Assembly: GCF_017308985.1 (NCBI RefSeq)
Contig: NZ_JADWPE010000003.1
Span: 496,001-560,000, forward strand
Reading direction: 5' to 3'
Length of the DNA: 64,000 bases
Source: Lysobacter changpingensis
GTDB lineage: Bacteria; Pseudomonadota; Gammaproteobacteria; Xanthomonadales; Xanthomonadaceae
Shown here: piece after piece, positions 7,327-17,722 of the stretch
Layout: each line of letters opens with the position of its first letter
Numbering within the stretch: position 1 is the stretch's first letter
Notes under the pieces: generated by a model
Seen by the model: only the letters and a program-made list of their open reading frames with translations
Database searches by the model: none
What the model was told of the DNA's origin: nothing
Position numbers and translations under genes: made by a program

Positions 7327-9224
7327 CCTTCGCTCCGTGCGTTGCTGGTGGGTTCGGGTGCTTCCGGTTGCGTGGGCCGTTCGAGAGGTTTATCGGGCAC
7401 GTCCAGGCCATGAAGGGTCGCATAGATGCGCTCGGCGAGCGCTTCGTTGATGCCGTCCACGCGTGCGATTTCCTCGATTCCCGCCGCCTTCAGCCCGCCC
7501 AGTCCGCCGAAATGCCGCAACAGGTTAGCGCGCCGGCGCGGGCCGATGCCGGCGATGTCTTCCAGCCGGCTGGTGTTGCGCGCCTTCTGGCGGCGGCCAC
7601 GGTGGCCGGTGATGGCGAAACGGTGCGCTTCGTCGCGGACCTGCTGCACCAGCTGGAGGGCGGGCGACTCGGCGCCCGGACGCACGGTCCGTCCGTCGGG
7701 AAGCAGGAGTTCCTCCTCGCCCGGGCGGCGCTCGGGGCCCTTCGCCACGCCGACGAGCGCGACGCCTTCCACGCCCAGGTCGTCCAGCACCGCCCTCGCC
7801 TGTGCCACCTGGCCGGCACCGCCGTCGATCAGCAGGATGTCCGGCGTCACGCCGCCCTCCTCCACCGCGCGGCGGAAGCGGCGCTCGATCGCCTGGTGCA
7901 TCGCGGCGTAATCGTCGCCCGGTTCGATGCCGGCGATGTTGAAACGGCGGTACTGCGAGCGCACCGGCCCCTGCGCGTCGAACACCACGCACGAGGCCAC
8001 GGTCGCCTCGCCCATGGTGTGGCTGATGTCGAAGCATTCGATGCGCGAAGGCAGCGCCTGCAGGCCGAGCAGGTCGCGCAGTCCGTCCGCGCGCGCGTGC
8101 TGCGCGGCGTGGCTGGTGCGTTCGGCGGCGAGCGCCAGTTCCGCGTTGCGACGGGCCAGATCGACGTAACCGGCGCGTTCGGCGCGCACGTTGCATTTGA
8201 TCTGCACGCGGCGATCGGACGTGCTCGACAACGCATGTTCGATCAGTTCGCGATCGGGAATGTCGCGATCGAGCACGATCTCGCGCGGCGGCGTCTGCTC
8301 GCCGTAGTACTGCGAAACGAATGCGGCCAGCACTTCCTCGGCGTTCTCGCTGCCGTTGGTCTTCGGGAAGAACGCGCGCGTGCCGAGATTGCGACCGTCG
8401 CGGAACGCGAGCAGCAGCACGCACGCGGTGACGCCGTGCGTCGCGATCGCCAGCACGTCGAGATCGGCCGCGCGGCCGTCGACGTATTGCCGCGCCTGAA
8501 GGCTGCGGATCGACTGCACCAGATCGCGCAGACGTGCGGCTTCCTCGAAGTCGAGCCGCACGCTCGCCGCTTCCATCGACTTGACGAGTTCCTCGCTGAG
8601 CTCATCACTGCGGCCTTCGAGGAACAGTCCGGAACGTCGCACGCTTTCGGCGTAATCGCGCGCGGCGACGAGGCCGACGCACGGCGCGCTGCAGCGTCCG
8701 ATCTGGTGCTGCAGGCACGGCCGCGAACGGTTGCGGAACACGCTGTCCTCGCAGCTGCGCAGCTTGAACAGTTTGTGCATCAGGTTGAGCGTGTCGCGCA
8801 CGGCGCCAACGCTCGCGTACGGGCCGAAATAGCGGCCGGGAATCGCACGCGGCCCGCGATGCATGGCCATGCGCGGCCACGCTTCCTGCGTCATCAGCAC
8901 GTAGGGGTAACTCTTGTCGTCGCGCAGCAGCACGTTGTAGCGCGGCTTGAGCGACTTGATGAGCTGGTTTTCCAGGATCAGCGCTTCGGCCTCGGTGCGC
9001 GTCACCGTGACTTCCATGCGCGCGGTCTGCGCCAGCATCGCCATGATGCGGGCCGACTTCGGCGTCGCGTTGAAATAACTGGAAACGCGGTTCTTCAGCG
9101 CGCCGGCCTTGCCGACGTAGAGCACGCTGTCGTCCGCCGCGATCATCCGGTAGACGCCGGGCGCGGTGCTCAGGTGCTTGACGAAGGCCTTGCCGTCGAA
9201 GGCCGGTGCGGCGTCACGACTCAT
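7323..9224 (-). CDS. uvrC: UvrABC excinuclease subunit C
   Basis: 633 residues from ATG 9224; a longer frame from 9260 adds only 12 unlikely residues. UvrC makes both incisions in nucleotide excision repair with UvrB. Domains in order: GIY-YIG nuclease (GVYRM near residue 23, YVGKAGALKNRV near 36), a Cys-rich patch (CLQHQIGRCSAPCVG near 150), the UVR helix-hairpin that binds UvrB (EEAARLRDLVQSI near 212), an RNase H-like 5' nuclease (ECFDISH near 405 and LLIDGGAGQV near 475), and tandem HhH (DIAGIGPRRRANLLRHFGG near 570). Length and motifs are normal. Confidence 0.96.
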   Translation of the reverse strand: MSRDAAPAFDGKAFVKHLSTAPGVYRMIAADDSVLYVGKAGALKNRVSSYFNATPKSARIMAMLAQTARMEVTVTRTEAEALILENQLIKSLKPRYNVLLRDDKSYPYVLMTQEAWPRMAMHRGPRAIPGRYFGPYASVGAVRDTLNLMHKLFKLRSCEDSVFRNRSRPCLQHQIGRCSAPCVGLVAARDYAESVRRSGLFLEGRSDELSEELVKSMEAASVRLDFEEAARLRDLVQSIRSLQARQYVDGRAADLDVLAIATHGVTACVLLLAFRDGRNLGTRAFFPKTNGSENAEEVLAAFVSQYYGEQTPPREIVLDRDIPDRELIEHALSSTSDRRVQIKCNVRAERAGYVDLARRNAELALAAERTSHAAQHARADGLRDLLGLQALPSRIECFDISHTMGEATVASCVVFDAQGPVRSQYRRFNIAGIEPGDDYAAMHQAIERRFRRAVEEGGVTPDILLIDGGAGQVAQARAVLDDLGVEGVALVGVAKGPERRPGEEELLLPDGRTVRPGAESPALQLVQQVRDEAHRFAITGHRGRRQKARNTSRLEDIAGIGPRRRANLLRHFGGLGGLKAAGIEEIARVDGINEALAERIYATLHGLDVPDKPLERPTQPEAPEPTSNARSEG

Positions 9225-9418
9225 GAATGCGCGGGCCCTGCACAGCCCGGGCCGGGGCACGCCCGGACGCGTCGCGCGGTGGCGGCGTGGGACGGGACGA
9301 TGGCGGGAATGGCGGTCATGAACATCGGCTCAGGAATGGGGCCGATTATGCGACAGGGCAAGGCGAAAGGCCGTTCCGGACGTGTCCGTGTCGGTCACAG
9401 GCGACTGGAAACGCGCGT

Positions 9419-9913
9419 TCAGCCCAGGCGCGACGGGTATTCATGGCGCAATCGCGCGATGACCCCGTCGGCGGCGCGATCCAACAGCTGGTAGACATGC
9501 TCGAACTGCGACGCACCGCCGGTGTACGGGTCGGGAATCTCGCCTTCGTCCTCCACGCCCGCCCAGTCCAGCAGCAGCGCGATGCGCGCGTGCGAATCGG
9601 CCGGCGCGCGCGCCCGCACGTCGCGCAGGTTGGCGCGATCGGCGCAGAGCAGCCAGTCGAAGCGGCGGTAATCCGATGCGGACAACTGGCGCGCACGCAG
9701 GCCGGCGATGTCGACGCCGTGGCCGGCGGCATTCGCGATCGCCCGCCGGTCCGGCGGCTCGCCGACGTGCCAGTCGCCGGTCCCGGCAGAATCCAGCTCC
9801 ACGCGCCCGGCCAGGGTCGAGGTGGCGATGCGTGCGCGCAATACGCCCTCGGCGACCGGCGAGCGGCAGATGTTGCCCAGGCAGACGACGAGAAGTCGGA
9901 CGGGCTCAGCCAT
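9419..9913 (-). CDS. Low-molecular-weight protein-tyrosine phosphatase
   Basis: 164 residues. The P-loop CLGNICRS (C-x5-R-S, residues 11-18) and the general-acid motif IPDPYTGG near 127 are both intact, so this should be an active LMW phosphotyrosine phosphatase. In other bacteria such enzymes (Wzb, Ptp) dephosphorylate BY-kinases of exopolysaccharide synthesis; here the gene follows kdsB with an 8-base overlap, not the polysaccharide locus at 1-5 kb, so its substrate is open. The 195 bases between it and uvrC hold no further gene I can support. Confidence 0.9.
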   Translation of the reverse strand: MAEPVRLLVVCLGNICRSPVAEGVLRARIATSTLAGRVELDSAGTGDWHVGEPPDRRAIANAAGHGVDIAGLRARQLSASDYRRFDWLLCADRANLRDVRARAPADSHARIALLLDWAGVEDEGEIPDPYTGGASQFEHVYQLLDRAADGVIARLRHEYPSRLG

Positions 9914-10679
9914 GGCCGGCGGAAATCCAGGCTTCGGCGCGGGCGAGGTCTTCGGGCGTGTCGACGCCGGGCGGGAATGGCGCCGGCGTGATGCCCACGG
10001 CGATGCGGAACCCGGCCTCGAGCACGCGCAGTTGCTCCAGCGATTCGATCGCCTCCAGCCGCCCCGGCGGCAGCGCCGCGAAGCGCTGCAGGAAGCCGGC
10101 GCGATAGCCGTAGATGCCGATATGGCGCAGCCACGGCCCGCCTTCCGGCATGCGGCTGCGATCGCGCGCGAAGGCGTCTCGCGGCCACGGGATCGGCGCG
10201 CGGCTGAAATACAGCGCGCGGCCGTCCTCGCCGCGGACGAGCTTGACCGCGTTCGGATCGAACAGGGTTTCGACGTCGTTCACTGGCGCGGCCAGCGTCG
10301 CCATCTCGGTATCGCCCGCGCGCATGAGCTCGGCGACCGCGCGGATGCCGGCCGCCGGCGCGAAGGGTTCGTCGCCCTGCAGGTTCACCACGATCGTCTC
10401 GTCGCTCCAGCCGGCGAGGCGGGCGCATTCGGCGAGGCGGTCTGTGCCGGAAGCATGATCGGGCGAGGTCATCGCCACACGCACCCCCGCGCCGTCCAGC
10501 GCGCGGGCGATGCGGTCGTCGTCGGTGGCGATCCACACCTCGCGCGCACCGGCCGCGAGCCCACGCCGCGCGACGTGCAGAACCAGCGGCTCGCCCGCCA
10601 GTGCGCGCAGCGGCTTGCCCGGCAGGCGGCTGGCGGCGTAGCGCGCCGGAATCGCGACGACGAAATCGGGCGTGTTCAT
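9906..10679 (-). CDS. kdsB: 3-deoxy-manno-octulosonate cytidylyltransferase (CMP-Kdo synthetase)
   Basis: 257 residues. It activates Kdo with CTP for the inner core of LPS. The nucleotidyl-transfer motif [15 protein letters not shown] is at the N-terminus, followed by [10 protein letters not shown], the NLQGDEPF metal-binding region and the [12 protein letters not shown] motif. The start ATG 10679 overlaps the lpxK stop (ATGA), placing it in an LPS-dedicated run msbA-lpxK-kdsB. It is cytoplasmic, with the normal family length of about 250. Confidence 0.95.
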   Translation of the reverse strand: MNTPDFVVAIPARYAASRLPGKPLRALAGEPLVLHVARRGLAAGAREVWIATDDDRIARALDGAGVRVAMTSPDHASGTDRLAECARLAGWSDETIVVNLQGDEPFAPAAGIRAVAELMRAGDTEMATLAAPVNDVETLFDPNAVKLVRGEDGRALYFSRAPIPWPRDAFARDRSRMPEGGPWLRHIGIYGYRAGFLQRFAALPPGRLEAIESLEQLRVLEAGFRIAVGITPAPFPPGVDTPEDLARAEAWISAGHG

Positions 10680-11713
10680 GCGGTCGTGTTTCCTGGTGCG
10701 CCACGGTAGTGCGATGCCTTCGCCGCGACGCGGTCGAGCAGGCTTACCCAGAAGGCCTCCGGCAGCTCCGCGCGCACCGGCACGCTGAAAAAACGGTCGT
10801 CGGCGAAGGCGGCGCACTTGACCGCGTCCTTCTCGGTCATGAGCACCGGCAGTTCGCGGCTGCCGAATTCGAAATCCTCGGCCTGGTACTGGTGGTGATC
10901 CGAAAATGCATGCGGCACGACGGCGATGCCGAAGTCGCGCAGCGTCGCGAAGAAACGCTCCGGATCGCCGATGCCGGCGACCGCATGCACGCGCTGGCCG
11001 GAGAACGAACCAAGCTTGCGCGCGCGTCCGCCCAGCATGGGATCGGCCGCGTCGGCGAGCAGCCGCATCGACCATTCGCCGAAGCCGGTGTCGGCGCCGC
11101 CGGTGCCCACGTTCACTACGCGGAAATCGCAGTCCTGCGCGCGCTCGGGGAGTTCGCGCAACGGGCCGGCGGGTAGCAGGCGGCCGTTGCCGTAACGGCG
11201 GCGGCCGTCGACGACTTCGATCTCGATGTCGCGTGCGAGGCGGTAGTGCTGCAGGCCGTCGTCGCAGATGACCAGATCGCAACCCGCGTCCGCCAGCGCC
11301 TTCGCGGCAGCGGCGCGGTCCTTGTCCACGCGCACGGGTGCGCCGGTGCGCTGCGCGATCAGCACCGGTTCGTCGCCGGACTCCGAGGCGTCGCTGCGCG
11401 TGTCGACCCATCGCGCGGTCCCGGCATCGCTGCGGCCGTAGCCACGACTGGCGACGCCGGGGTTCCAGCCTTCCGCGCGCAGGCGTTCGACCAGGGCGAT
11501 CGTCAGCGGCGTCTTGCCCGCGCCACCGGCGGTGAGATTGCCGACGACCAGCACCGGCACGCCCGGATGGCGGCGCTTGAACCAGCCCTTGCGATACGCG
11601 CCACGACGCAAGCCGCTGAGCGCGGCGTACACGCCCGACAGCAGGCGCGCGCCGACCGGCACCGGCAGGTCGCCGTACCAGTACGCCGGAGGATTCACCG
11701 GGCCTTTGCTCAC
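10676..11713 (-). CDS. lpxK: Tetraacyldisaccharide 4'-kinase (lipid A biosynthesis)
   Basis: 345 residues from a GTG at 11713. It phosphorylates the 4' position of the lipid A precursor at the inner membrane. The N-terminal segment ([15 protein letters not shown]) is the membrane-interacting helix of LpxK; the Walker A motif [13 protein letters not shown] is near residue 55, the DDGLQHY motif near 155 and MTEKDAVKC near 290. Upstream in-frame codons give a low-quality extension with no family match, and the GTG is preceded by AGGGC. The GTG also overlaps the stop of a tiny open frame that bridges msbA and lpxK. Confidence 0.94.
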   Translation of the reverse strand: MSKGPVNPPAYWYGDLPVPVGARLLSGVYAALSGLRRGAYRKGWFKRRHPGVPVLVVGNLTAGGAGKTPLTIALVERLRAEGWNPGVASRGYGRSDAGTARWVDTRSDASESGDEPVLIAQRTGAPVRVDKDRAAAAKALADAGCDLVICDDGLQHYRLARDIEIEVVDGRRRYGNGRLLPAGPLRELPERAQDCDFRVVNVGTGGADTGFGEWSMRLLADAADPMLGGRARKLGSFSGQRVHAVAGIGDPERFFATLRDFGIAVVPHAFSDHHQYQAEDFEFGSRELPVLMTEKDAVKCAAFADDRFFSVPVRAELPEAFWVSLLDRVAAKASHYRGAPGNTTA

Positions 11714-11769
11714 CGTGCCCTGCCCTTCTGATTCGTCACCGCGCCGGTCTTCATCGAACCCGTGTTCAT
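11710..11769 (-). CDS. Possible 19-codon leader peptide between msbA and lpxK
   Basis: The ATG at 11769 overlaps the msbA stop (ATGA) and the frame ends in a TGA that overlaps the lpxK start (GTGA). The peptide would be [19 protein letters not shown]. The double overlap fills exactly the gap between two genes, which suggests a translational-coupling relay carrying ribosomes from msbA to the GTG of lpxK. It may equally be chance, as ATGA and GTGA are frequent in GC-rich DNA. There is no protein-family support. Confidence 0.3.
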   Translation of the reverse strand: MNTGSMKTGAVTNQKGRAR

Positions 11770-13514
11770 TCGGCTTCCCGGAACTGCATGCGATGCAGGT
11801 GCGCGTAGAGCCCGCCCATCGCGAGCAGCTGCGCGTGCGTCCCGCGTTCGACGATGCGGCCCTGGTCCAGCACCAGCACCTGGTCGGCATGTTCGATCGT
11901 CGACAACCGATGCGCGATCACCAGCGTGGTGCGGTTGGGCATCAGCGTCTCGAGCGCGCCCTGCACGAGGCGCTCGGATTCGGTGTCGAGCGCCGCGGTG
12001 GCTTCGTCGAGGATCAGGATCGGCGCGTCCTTCAGCATCGCGCGCGCGATCGCCAGGCGCTGCCGCTGACCGCCCGACAGCCGGCCGCCCTTGGCGCCGA
12101 TGTCGGTCTGCAAACCTTCGGGAAGGCGTTCGACGAACTCCATCGCATTGGCGCCGCGCACCGCGCGTTCGAGCGTCGCGGCATCGGCCGTCTGCATCTC
12201 GCCGTACGCGACGTTCGCCGCGATGGTGCCGTCGAACAGCATCACCTGCTGTCCGACGAGTGCGACCTGGCGGCGCAGGTCGGCGAGCCGATAATCCTGC
12301 AGCGGATGGCCGTCGAGCAGGATCTCCCCGCTCTCGACGTCGTAGAAGCGCGGAATCAGCTTGATCAGCGTCGACTTGCCGCTGCCGGAACGGCCGACGA
12401 TCGCGGTGACCGTGCCGGGGCGCGCCTCGAACGTGATGTCAGACAACGCGGGCTCGGCCTGGCCGGGATAGCGCGCGGTGACGTGGCGGAATTCGAGCAG
12501 GCCCTGTGCGCGTTCGAGCGGGAGCGTTCCGGTGTCGATCTCGTCCGGCGTGTCGATCACGTCGAACAGGCGCTCGGCCGACGCGACGCCACGCTGCAGC
12601 ATGCCCTGCACGTTGGTGAGCTGTTTCAGCGCGGGAATCACGGCGAGCATCGCGACCATGAGGCTCACGAATTCACCGGCGGTCAGGCGGCCCTGCATGG
12701 CTTCGCGCCCGGCAAAGAACAGCAGCATCGCCAGCCCGATGGCGCCCATCAGCTGCACCATCGCCGAGGAGATGCTGCGCGTGGATTCGACCTTCAGGCT
12801 CAGGCGCAGGTGGTGGTTTGCCTGGCCGCTGTAACGCGACAGCTCGGTGGCCTGCGCGCCATAGATCTTTACTTCCTGGTGATTCGACAGCGCCTGGTCG
12901 GCCGATTGCAGCAGTTGCGCACCGCTCTCCTGGATGCGATGGCCGATGCGGCGGTAACGGCGACCGACCTTGTCCATCGTCCACGCCAGCAACGGACCGA
13001 GCAGGAGTACCGCGAGCGTCACGCGCCAGCTCGTGTAGAGCATGACGCCCAGCATCACCAGCACCTGCAGCGATTGCTGCAGCATCACCTTGGCCGCGTC
13101 GATCGCGGCCTGAGCGACCTGGTCGCTGTCCGAGCCCAGGCGCGTGAGCATCGAGGACACCGGCTCGGTGTCGAAGCGCAGGCCCGGCAGGCGCAGGTAC
13201 TTGCCAAGGACCTGCACGCGCAGGTCACGCGCGATGCTGCGACCGGCGCGCGCCATGAACGTATCGGTGAGGTAGCCCGCCACGCCGCGTGCGATGAAGA
13301 TGCCGACGATCGCCAGGGGCAGCAGGAGGTTGACGCTCGGATTGCGGGTGACGAACGTCTCGTCGACGATCGGGTTCATCAGCTTGGTGAACGCGCCCGC
13401 GGCCGCCGCCTCAATCAGCATGCCGAACAGCGCGATCACGAGCACGCCGCGGTACGGCGTGACGAAATGCAGCAGCCGGCGATACGTCTTCCATGGCGAC
13501 ACGTCGTCGCTCAC
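11766..13514 (-). CDS. msbA: Lipid A/LPS flippase ABC transporter MsbA
   Basis: 582 residues, the normal half-transporter length. An N-terminal six-helix exporter domain (about residues 20-310) is fused to an ATPase domain with Walker [11 protein letters not shown] near 375, signature [16 protein letters not shown] near 477 and Walker B ILILDEAT near 498. MsbA homodimers flip core-lipid A across the inner membrane. The gene is followed by lpxK, as in many gammaproteobacteria, and its ATG overlaps the exbD stop (ATGA). Confidence 0.94.
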   Translation of the reverse strand: MSDDVSPWKTYRRLLHFVTPYRGVLVIALFGMLIEAAAAGAFTKLMNPIVDETFVTRNPSVNLLLPLAIVGIFIARGVAGYLTDTFMARAGRSIARDLRVQVLGKYLRLPGLRFDTEPVSSMLTRLGSDSDQVAQAAIDAAKVMLQQSLQVLVMLGVMLYTSWRVTLAVLLLGPLLAWTMDKVGRRYRRIGHRIQESGAQLLQSADQALSNHQEVKIYGAQATELSRYSGQANHHLRLSLKVESTRSISSAMVQLMGAIGLAMLLFFAGREAMQGRLTAGEFVSLMVAMLAVIPALKQLTNVQGMLQRGVASAERLFDVIDTPDEIDTGTLPLERAQGLLEFRHVTARYPGQAEPALSDITFEARPGTVTAIVGRSGSGKSTLIKLIPRFYDVESGEILLDGHPLQDYRLADLRRQVALVGQQVMLFDGTIAANVAYGEMQTADAATLERAVRGANAMEFVERLPEGLQTDIGAKGGRLSGGQRQRLAIARAMLKDAPILILDEATAALDTESERLVQGALETLMPNRTTLVIAHRLSTIEHADQVLVLDQGRIVERGTHAQLLAMGGLYAHLHRMQFREAE

Positions 13515-13954
13515 CTCGAAGCCTCCGCGGCGGCTTCGCGCGTCTGCGGCGCGGTTGCGTTCATCACCTTTCGGAAGCCGAGCTGGCCGAGTGCGTCGTA
13601 CACGGTGACGACGGCCTGGTACGGCGTGCGCGCGTCGGCGCGCAGCATGACAGGGCGATCGCGGTCGCTGCCGGCGACCTCCGCGATCGTGCTCTTGAGC
13701 GATTCGACATCGCTGCGCAGCACTTCGCGATCGTCGACGAAATAGCGGCCGTCGGCGTTCACCAGCACGATCAACGCCTTGGACGTGTCGTTGGCGGCTT
13801 CGCCGGTCGCGCGCGGCAGTTCGAGCTTGAGCACCGATCGCGCGTCGAACGTGGCGGTGACGACGAAGAAGATGATAAGCACCAGGATCACGTCGATGAG
13901 CGGCACCAGATCGATGTGCGGCTCGTCGTCGGCGCGGTGGTCGCGGATACGCAT
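13511..13954 (-). CDS. exbD: ExbD/TolR-family biopolymer transport protein
   Basis: 147 residues: a short cytoplasmic tail, one membrane helix with the proton-path aspartate (HIDLVPLIDVILVLIIFF, residues 13-30), then a periplasmic domain of about 100 residues ending TPYQAVVTVYDALGQLGFRK. ExbD works with ExbB to harvest the proton gradient for TonB or related systems. It follows exbB by 13 bases. This exbB-exbD pair next to msbA is distinct from the tol-pal locus; no tonB gene lies beside it, so its energised partner is not known. Confidence 0.9.
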   Translation of the reverse strand: MRIRDHRADDEPHIDLVPLIDVILVLIIFFVVTATFDARSVLKLELPRATGEAANDTSKALIVLVNADGRYFVDDREVLRSDVESLKSTIAEVAGSDRDRPVMLRADARTPYQAVVTVYDALGQLGFRKVMNATAPQTREAAAEASR

Positions 13955-13967
13955 TGTACGGCGTGCC

Positions 13968-14603
13968 TCAGGCGGCCTGCGGCGCGCGCACGGCGGTGGC
14001 CGGGCGCGTATCGAGCGTGTCCATCAGCGCGATGGCTTCGTGCTCCATCGCGACGATGTATTCGGAGATCCGGCCGCGGAACCAGCGATGCGCGGCCAGC
14101 GCCGGGATCGCGACGATCATGCCGGTCGCGGTGCACACCAGCGCCTTGCCGATGCCGCCGGCCAACTGGTTCACGTCGCCGATGCCGTGGTCGAGGATGC
14201 CCAGGAACATCTGGATCATGCCAACCACCGTGCCGAACAGACCCAACAGCGGGCCGGCGGCGGCGATGGTGCCCAGCGTGTTCAGGTAGCGCTCCATCTT
14301 GTGGACGAGATGGCGGCCGACGTCCTCGATGCGCTCGCGGATCTGGTCGCGCGGGCGCAGGCGCACGTCGAGCGCGGCGGCCAGCAGTTCGCCCAGAGGC
14401 GAGGTGCGGCGCAGGGATTCGATATGGGCCGGGTCCAGCTTGCCGCTGCCCGCCCAGGTGCGGACTTCCTTGCCAAGGTTCGCCGGCAGGACCGCGCTGC
14501 GGCGCAGCGTCCAGGCGCGCTCGACGATCAGCGTCAGGGCCAGTACCGACAGCAACAACAGCGGAATCATCGGCCAACCGCCGGCCTTGACCAGTTCCAG
14601 CAC
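13968..14603 (-). CDS. exbB: ExbB/TolQ-family proton channel
   Basis: 211 residues from the GTG at 14603, with GGAGGGG 7 bases upstream. The frame is open far upstream but runs antisense-like through comEC, so the long form is rejected. Three membrane helices: GGWPMIPLLLLSVLALTLIV near the N-terminus, then the conserved MotA/TolQ/ExbB core with TIAAAGPLLGLFGTVVGMI near 115 and a third helix near 150-175. With ExbD it forms a proton-driven stator. It sits 5 bases after comEC. Confidence 0.9.
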   Translation of the reverse strand: MLELVKAGGWPMIPLLLLSVLALTLIVERAWTLRRSAVLPANLGKEVRTWAGSGKLDPAHIESLRRTSPLGELLAAALDVRLRPRDQIRERIEDVGRHLVHKMERYLNTLGTIAAAGPLLGLFGTVVGMIQMFLGILDHGIGDVNQLAGGIGKALVCTATGMIVAIPALAAHRWFRGRISEYIVAMEHEAIALMDTLDTRPATAVRAPQAA

Positions 14604-14608
14604 GCGAA

Positions 14609-16996
14609 CTACCCCTCCGGCCCTCGGCCGTCTCGATCTTCCCGATAGGATAGCCCAGCCGAACGCGAGTCCCCGCGCCGCGCGGCATCCCACAGGCGCG
14701 GATGTGCCTGCCGTCGCGCTTCCACCTCGACGCCACGTTCCTGCAGCCGGACGCGCACGGCGCCCTCGCCCGCGGTGTCGTGCACGACGGCCCCGGCGTG
14801 GCGCCAACGCTCGACCACGAACGGCCGCGGATGGCCGAACCGGTTGCCGTGCCCGGCCGACACCAGCGCCTGCGAGGCGCCGGTCGCGGCGACGAAGGCG
14901 GGATCGGACGAGCCACCGCTGCCGTGATGGGCGACGACCACGACGTCGGCCCGGACGTCGGCGGGCGACTCGCGCGCGAGCCGTCGTTCGATGACCTCGC
15001 CGATGTCGCCGGCGATCAGGGCCGAACGCGCGCCGGCCTCGATCCGCAGCACGCAGCTGGACTCGTTGCCCAGATCCGGGAAATCGGCCGGCGGATGCAG
15101 GAAGCGGAAGCGGACGGCGTCCCAGGTCCAGCCCTCGCCGGCCAGGCACGGGCGCCCCCCCTGGATGCGCACGCCTTCGGGAGCGAACAGCGCCTGGGCC
15201 GGAAACAGCGTCGAAACGGCCGGCCAACCGCCGGCGTGGTCGTTGTCGCCATGGCTCACGACGGCCGCATCCAGCCGCGACACCCCGAGCGCATGCAGCA
15301 CGGGAACGACCGCCCGCTCGCCGGCATCGAAGCCGTCCGGCACCGCCGGCCCCATGTCCACCAGCAGCGCATGGCGCGCCGTGCGCACCAGGACCGACTG
15401 GCCCTGCCCGACGTCGATCATCACGAGTTCGGCCTCGCCGGTGGCGGGCAGGCGACGGTCCGGCCACAACAGGGGCAGCCACAGCAGCGCGGCCAGCGCT
15501 TTCCCCGGCGTGCCACGCGGCAGCAGCAACCAGAACGCGCCGAGCAGCGCGAGCGGCAAGGCGAACCAGCGCGGCTCGGGGAGCCACCACACCGACAGCG
15601 GGCTCGCGGCGAGCCATTCGAACAGCGGCCAGCTGAGATCGAAACACCACGCCGCGAGCTGCCAGGCCCATTCGCCCGCGCCGGCGTGCAGCGTCTCCAT
15701 TCCCAGCCCGAACAGCGCGAGCGGCACGACCGCGAGACTCCACCACGGCACCGCCACGAGGTTCGCCAGCGGGCCGGCGAGCGAAGCCTGCCCGAACAGG
15801 ATCGCGGCCACCGGGAGCAGGCCGACCGACGCGACGCCCTGCGCCGACAGGAAATCGCGCACGGCATGTCCGGCGCTGTCGGGCAGGCACCACAGCAGCC
15901 ACGCCACGCCGGCGAAACTCAGCCAGAAACCCGCCGACAGTGCGGCCAGCGGATCGATGAGCAACATCGCGAACGCGGCGAGCGCGAGGCACTCGCCGCC
16001 CGACATGCGCCGTCGCAATCCGCGCAGACCGGCGACGATGGCGATCATCAGCGCGGTCCGCACCGTCGGCAGCGCGAAGCCGGCGACGGCGGTGTACAGG
16101 CCGGCGCCGATGACGCTGCCCGCCGCTGCGGCGATCGGCGCCGGCACACGCCGGGCCAACGTCGGCCACAGCCACCAGACGGCCCGCACAAGCAGCGCGA
16201 AGAAGCCCGCGACGAGGCCGACGTGGAAGCCGGAAATCGCGATCAGGTGCGTCAACCCATTCGCGCGCAGTACCGTCCAGTCCGGGTCGTCCAGGCCACG
16301 CACATCTCCAAGTGCGAGCGCGCGGATGAAGCGCGCCGATGGACGATCCACGCCGTGCGCGATCCGTTCGGACATGCCATCGCGCCACGCATCGATCCCG
16401 TGTGCCGGCGCGAGCAGCTTCGCGGTTCCGGGCGAACGCACGTAGCCCATGGCGGCGATCCGCTGCGCCATCGCGTACTTCTCCGCGTCGGCGCCACCGG
16501 GATTGCGCAGGCCACGCGGCGCACGCAGGCGCACGTCGAAACGCCAGTGCTGGCCGGCGCGCAGCGTGCTGCGTCGGGCGGGATCGTCCTCGTACCACGC
16601 CAGGCGCAGATCGCGTCCACGCAGGCGTGCGTCGTTCACGTCATCGTCGACGCGGAACAGGAAGCGCGTGCGCCGCGGCTCGTGTTCGGGCAGGTCAAGG
16701 ATGCGTCCTGTGACCACCGCGTCATGGCGCGTGGGCTCGGACGGAAGTTGCAGCGAGAGCGCGTGTGCGGCGTGCAACCCGGCGAGCGCCACGCCCGCCA
16801 GCCACCAGCCGGACAGCAACGCGCGCGACGAAGGCGTCCTGATCGAACGCCACAAGCACCCTGCGGCCAGCACCAGCAGGAACGCCGACACCCACCACGG
16901 CAACAGCCAGGGCGACCACAGGCAGGTGCATACGCCGGCGAGCAGGCCGAGCGCGGCGGCGATTCCGAAAGGCGGCATCCCTGCCGCTGCCGCCAC
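14609..16996 (-). CDS. comEC: DNA uptake channel ComEC/Rec2
   Basis: 795 residues from a GTG at 16996; ATG 16978 is an alternative. It has the full ComEC architecture: N-terminal helices with an OB-like DUF4131 region (to about 200), the Competence domain of many membrane helices starting near NGLTHLIAISGFHVGLVAG, and a C-terminal metallo-beta-lactamase domain with DVGQGQSVLV and the metal motif SHGDNDHAGG. It translocates one DNA strand across the inner membrane during natural transformation. Length and motifs are normal, so the strain may be competent; type IV pilus genes are not in this window. Confidence 0.93.
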   Translation of the reverse strand: MAAAAGMPPFGIAAALGLLAGVCTCLWSPWLLPWWVSAFLLVLAAGCLWRSIRTPSSRALLSGWWLAGVALAGLHAAHALSLQLPSEPTRHDAVVTGRILDLPEHEPRRTRFLFRVDDDVNDARLRGRDLRLAWYEDDPARRSTLRAGQHWRFDVRLRAPRGLRNPGGADAEKYAMAQRIAAMGYVRSPGTAKLLAPAHGIDAWRDGMSERIAHGVDRPSARFIRALALGDVRGLDDPDWTVLRANGLTHLIAISGFHVGLVAGFFALLVRAVWWLWPTLARRVPAPIAAAAGSVIGAGLYTAVAGFALPTVRTALMIAIVAGLRGLRRRMSGGECLALAAFAMLLIDPLAALSAGFWLSFAGVAWLLWCLPDSAGHAVRDFLSAQGVASVGLLPVAAILFGQASLAGPLANLVAVPWWSLAVVPLALFGLGMETLHAGAGEWAWQLAAWCFDLSWPLFEWLAASPLSVWWLPEPRWFALPLALLGAFWLLLPRGTPGKALAALLWLPLLWPDRRLPATGEAELVMIDVGQGQSVLVRTARHALLVDMGPAVPDGFDAGERAVVPVLHALGVSRLDAAVVSHGDNDHAGGWPAVSTLFPAQALFAPEGVRIQGGRPCLAGEGWTWDAVRFRFLHPPADFPDLGNESSCVLRIEAGARSALIAGDIGEVIERRLARESPADVRADVVVVAHHGSGGSSDPAFVAATGASQALVSAGHGNRFGHPRPFVVERWRHAGAVVHDTAGEGAVRVRLQERGVEVEARRQAHPRLWDAARRGDSRSAGLSYREDRDGRGPEG

Positions 16997-16999
16997 GGA

Positions 17000-17722
17000 C
17001 TAGACCTCGTCCGGTGCAAGTTGGCGCAGCTTGCCTTCGTGCAGTTCGAGCACGCGATCGAGGCGGCGCGCGAGGCGGCGATCGTGCGTCACCAGCACCA
17101 GCGCCGTGTGCTGTTCGCGATTGAGCGCGAGCATCAGTTCGAACACGGTTTCGGCGGTCTTCTCGTCGAGGTTACCGGTGGGCTCGTCGCCGAGCACGCA
17201 CGCGGGGCGGTTGACCAGCGCACGCGCCACCGCGGCGCGCTGGCGCTCGCCACCCGACAATTCACCCGGCTTGTGATCGAGACGATGGCCGAGGCCGACC
17301 GACTCCAGCAGCGCCTTCGCCCGGCGGTTCGCGTCGGGAACGTGCGCGCCGGACAGCAGCACGGGGAGCATCACGTTCTCGAGCGCGGTGAATTCCGGCA
17401 ACAGGTGGTGGAACTGGTAGACAAAACCGAGCGAGCGATTGCGCAACGCGCCGCGGTCCGCGTCGGAGAGCGAACTCATCCTCTGCCCGGCAACGAACAC
17501 CTCGCCTGCCGTCGGCGTGTCCAGTCCGCCGAGCAGGTGCAGCAGCGTGCTCTTGCCGGCGCCGGACGCGCCGAGGATCGCGACGGTCTCGCCCGACTGC
17601 ACGGCCAGGTCCAGCCCCGCGAACACCGGCGTGCGCAGCTTGCCCTCGGCGTAGGTCATCGCGAGGCCTTCGGCGCGGATCGCCTCGCCCTGGTGCTTGG
17701 TCGACTGCATGGTGTCACTCAT
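17000..17722 (-). CDS. lolD: Lipoprotein-releasing ABC transporter ATPase LolD
   Basis: 240 residues with Walker [10 protein letters not shown] near 50, the LolD-type Q-loop region [18 protein letters not shown], signature LSGGERQR and Walker [15 protein letters not shown]. It powers extraction of outer-membrane lipoproteins from the inner membrane to LolA. The ATG overlaps the end of the permease gene by 8 bases. comEC follows 3 bases after its stop, which is a recurrent order in this family of organisms. Confidence 0.94.
   Translation of the reverse strand: MSDTMQSTKHQGEAIRAEGLAMTYAEGKLRTPVFAGLDLAVQSGETVAILGASGAGKSTLLHLLGGLDTPTAGEVFVAGQRMSSLSDADRGALRNRSLGFVYQFHHLLPEFTALENVMLPVLLSGAHVPDANRRAKALLESVGLGHRLDHKPGELSGGERQRAAVARALVNRPACVLGDEPTGNLDEKTAETVFELMLALNREQHTALVLVTHDRRLARRLDRVLELHEGKLRQLAPDEV

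Noticed and set aside
9225-9418. Possible small gene between uvrC and the phosphatase
   Set aside because: No frame with a ribosome site and protein-like sequence was found.
14604-16598. N-terminal extension of exbB through comEC
   Set aside because: The extra frame is Arg-rich with no domain, while a GTG with GGAGGGG lies at the right place.
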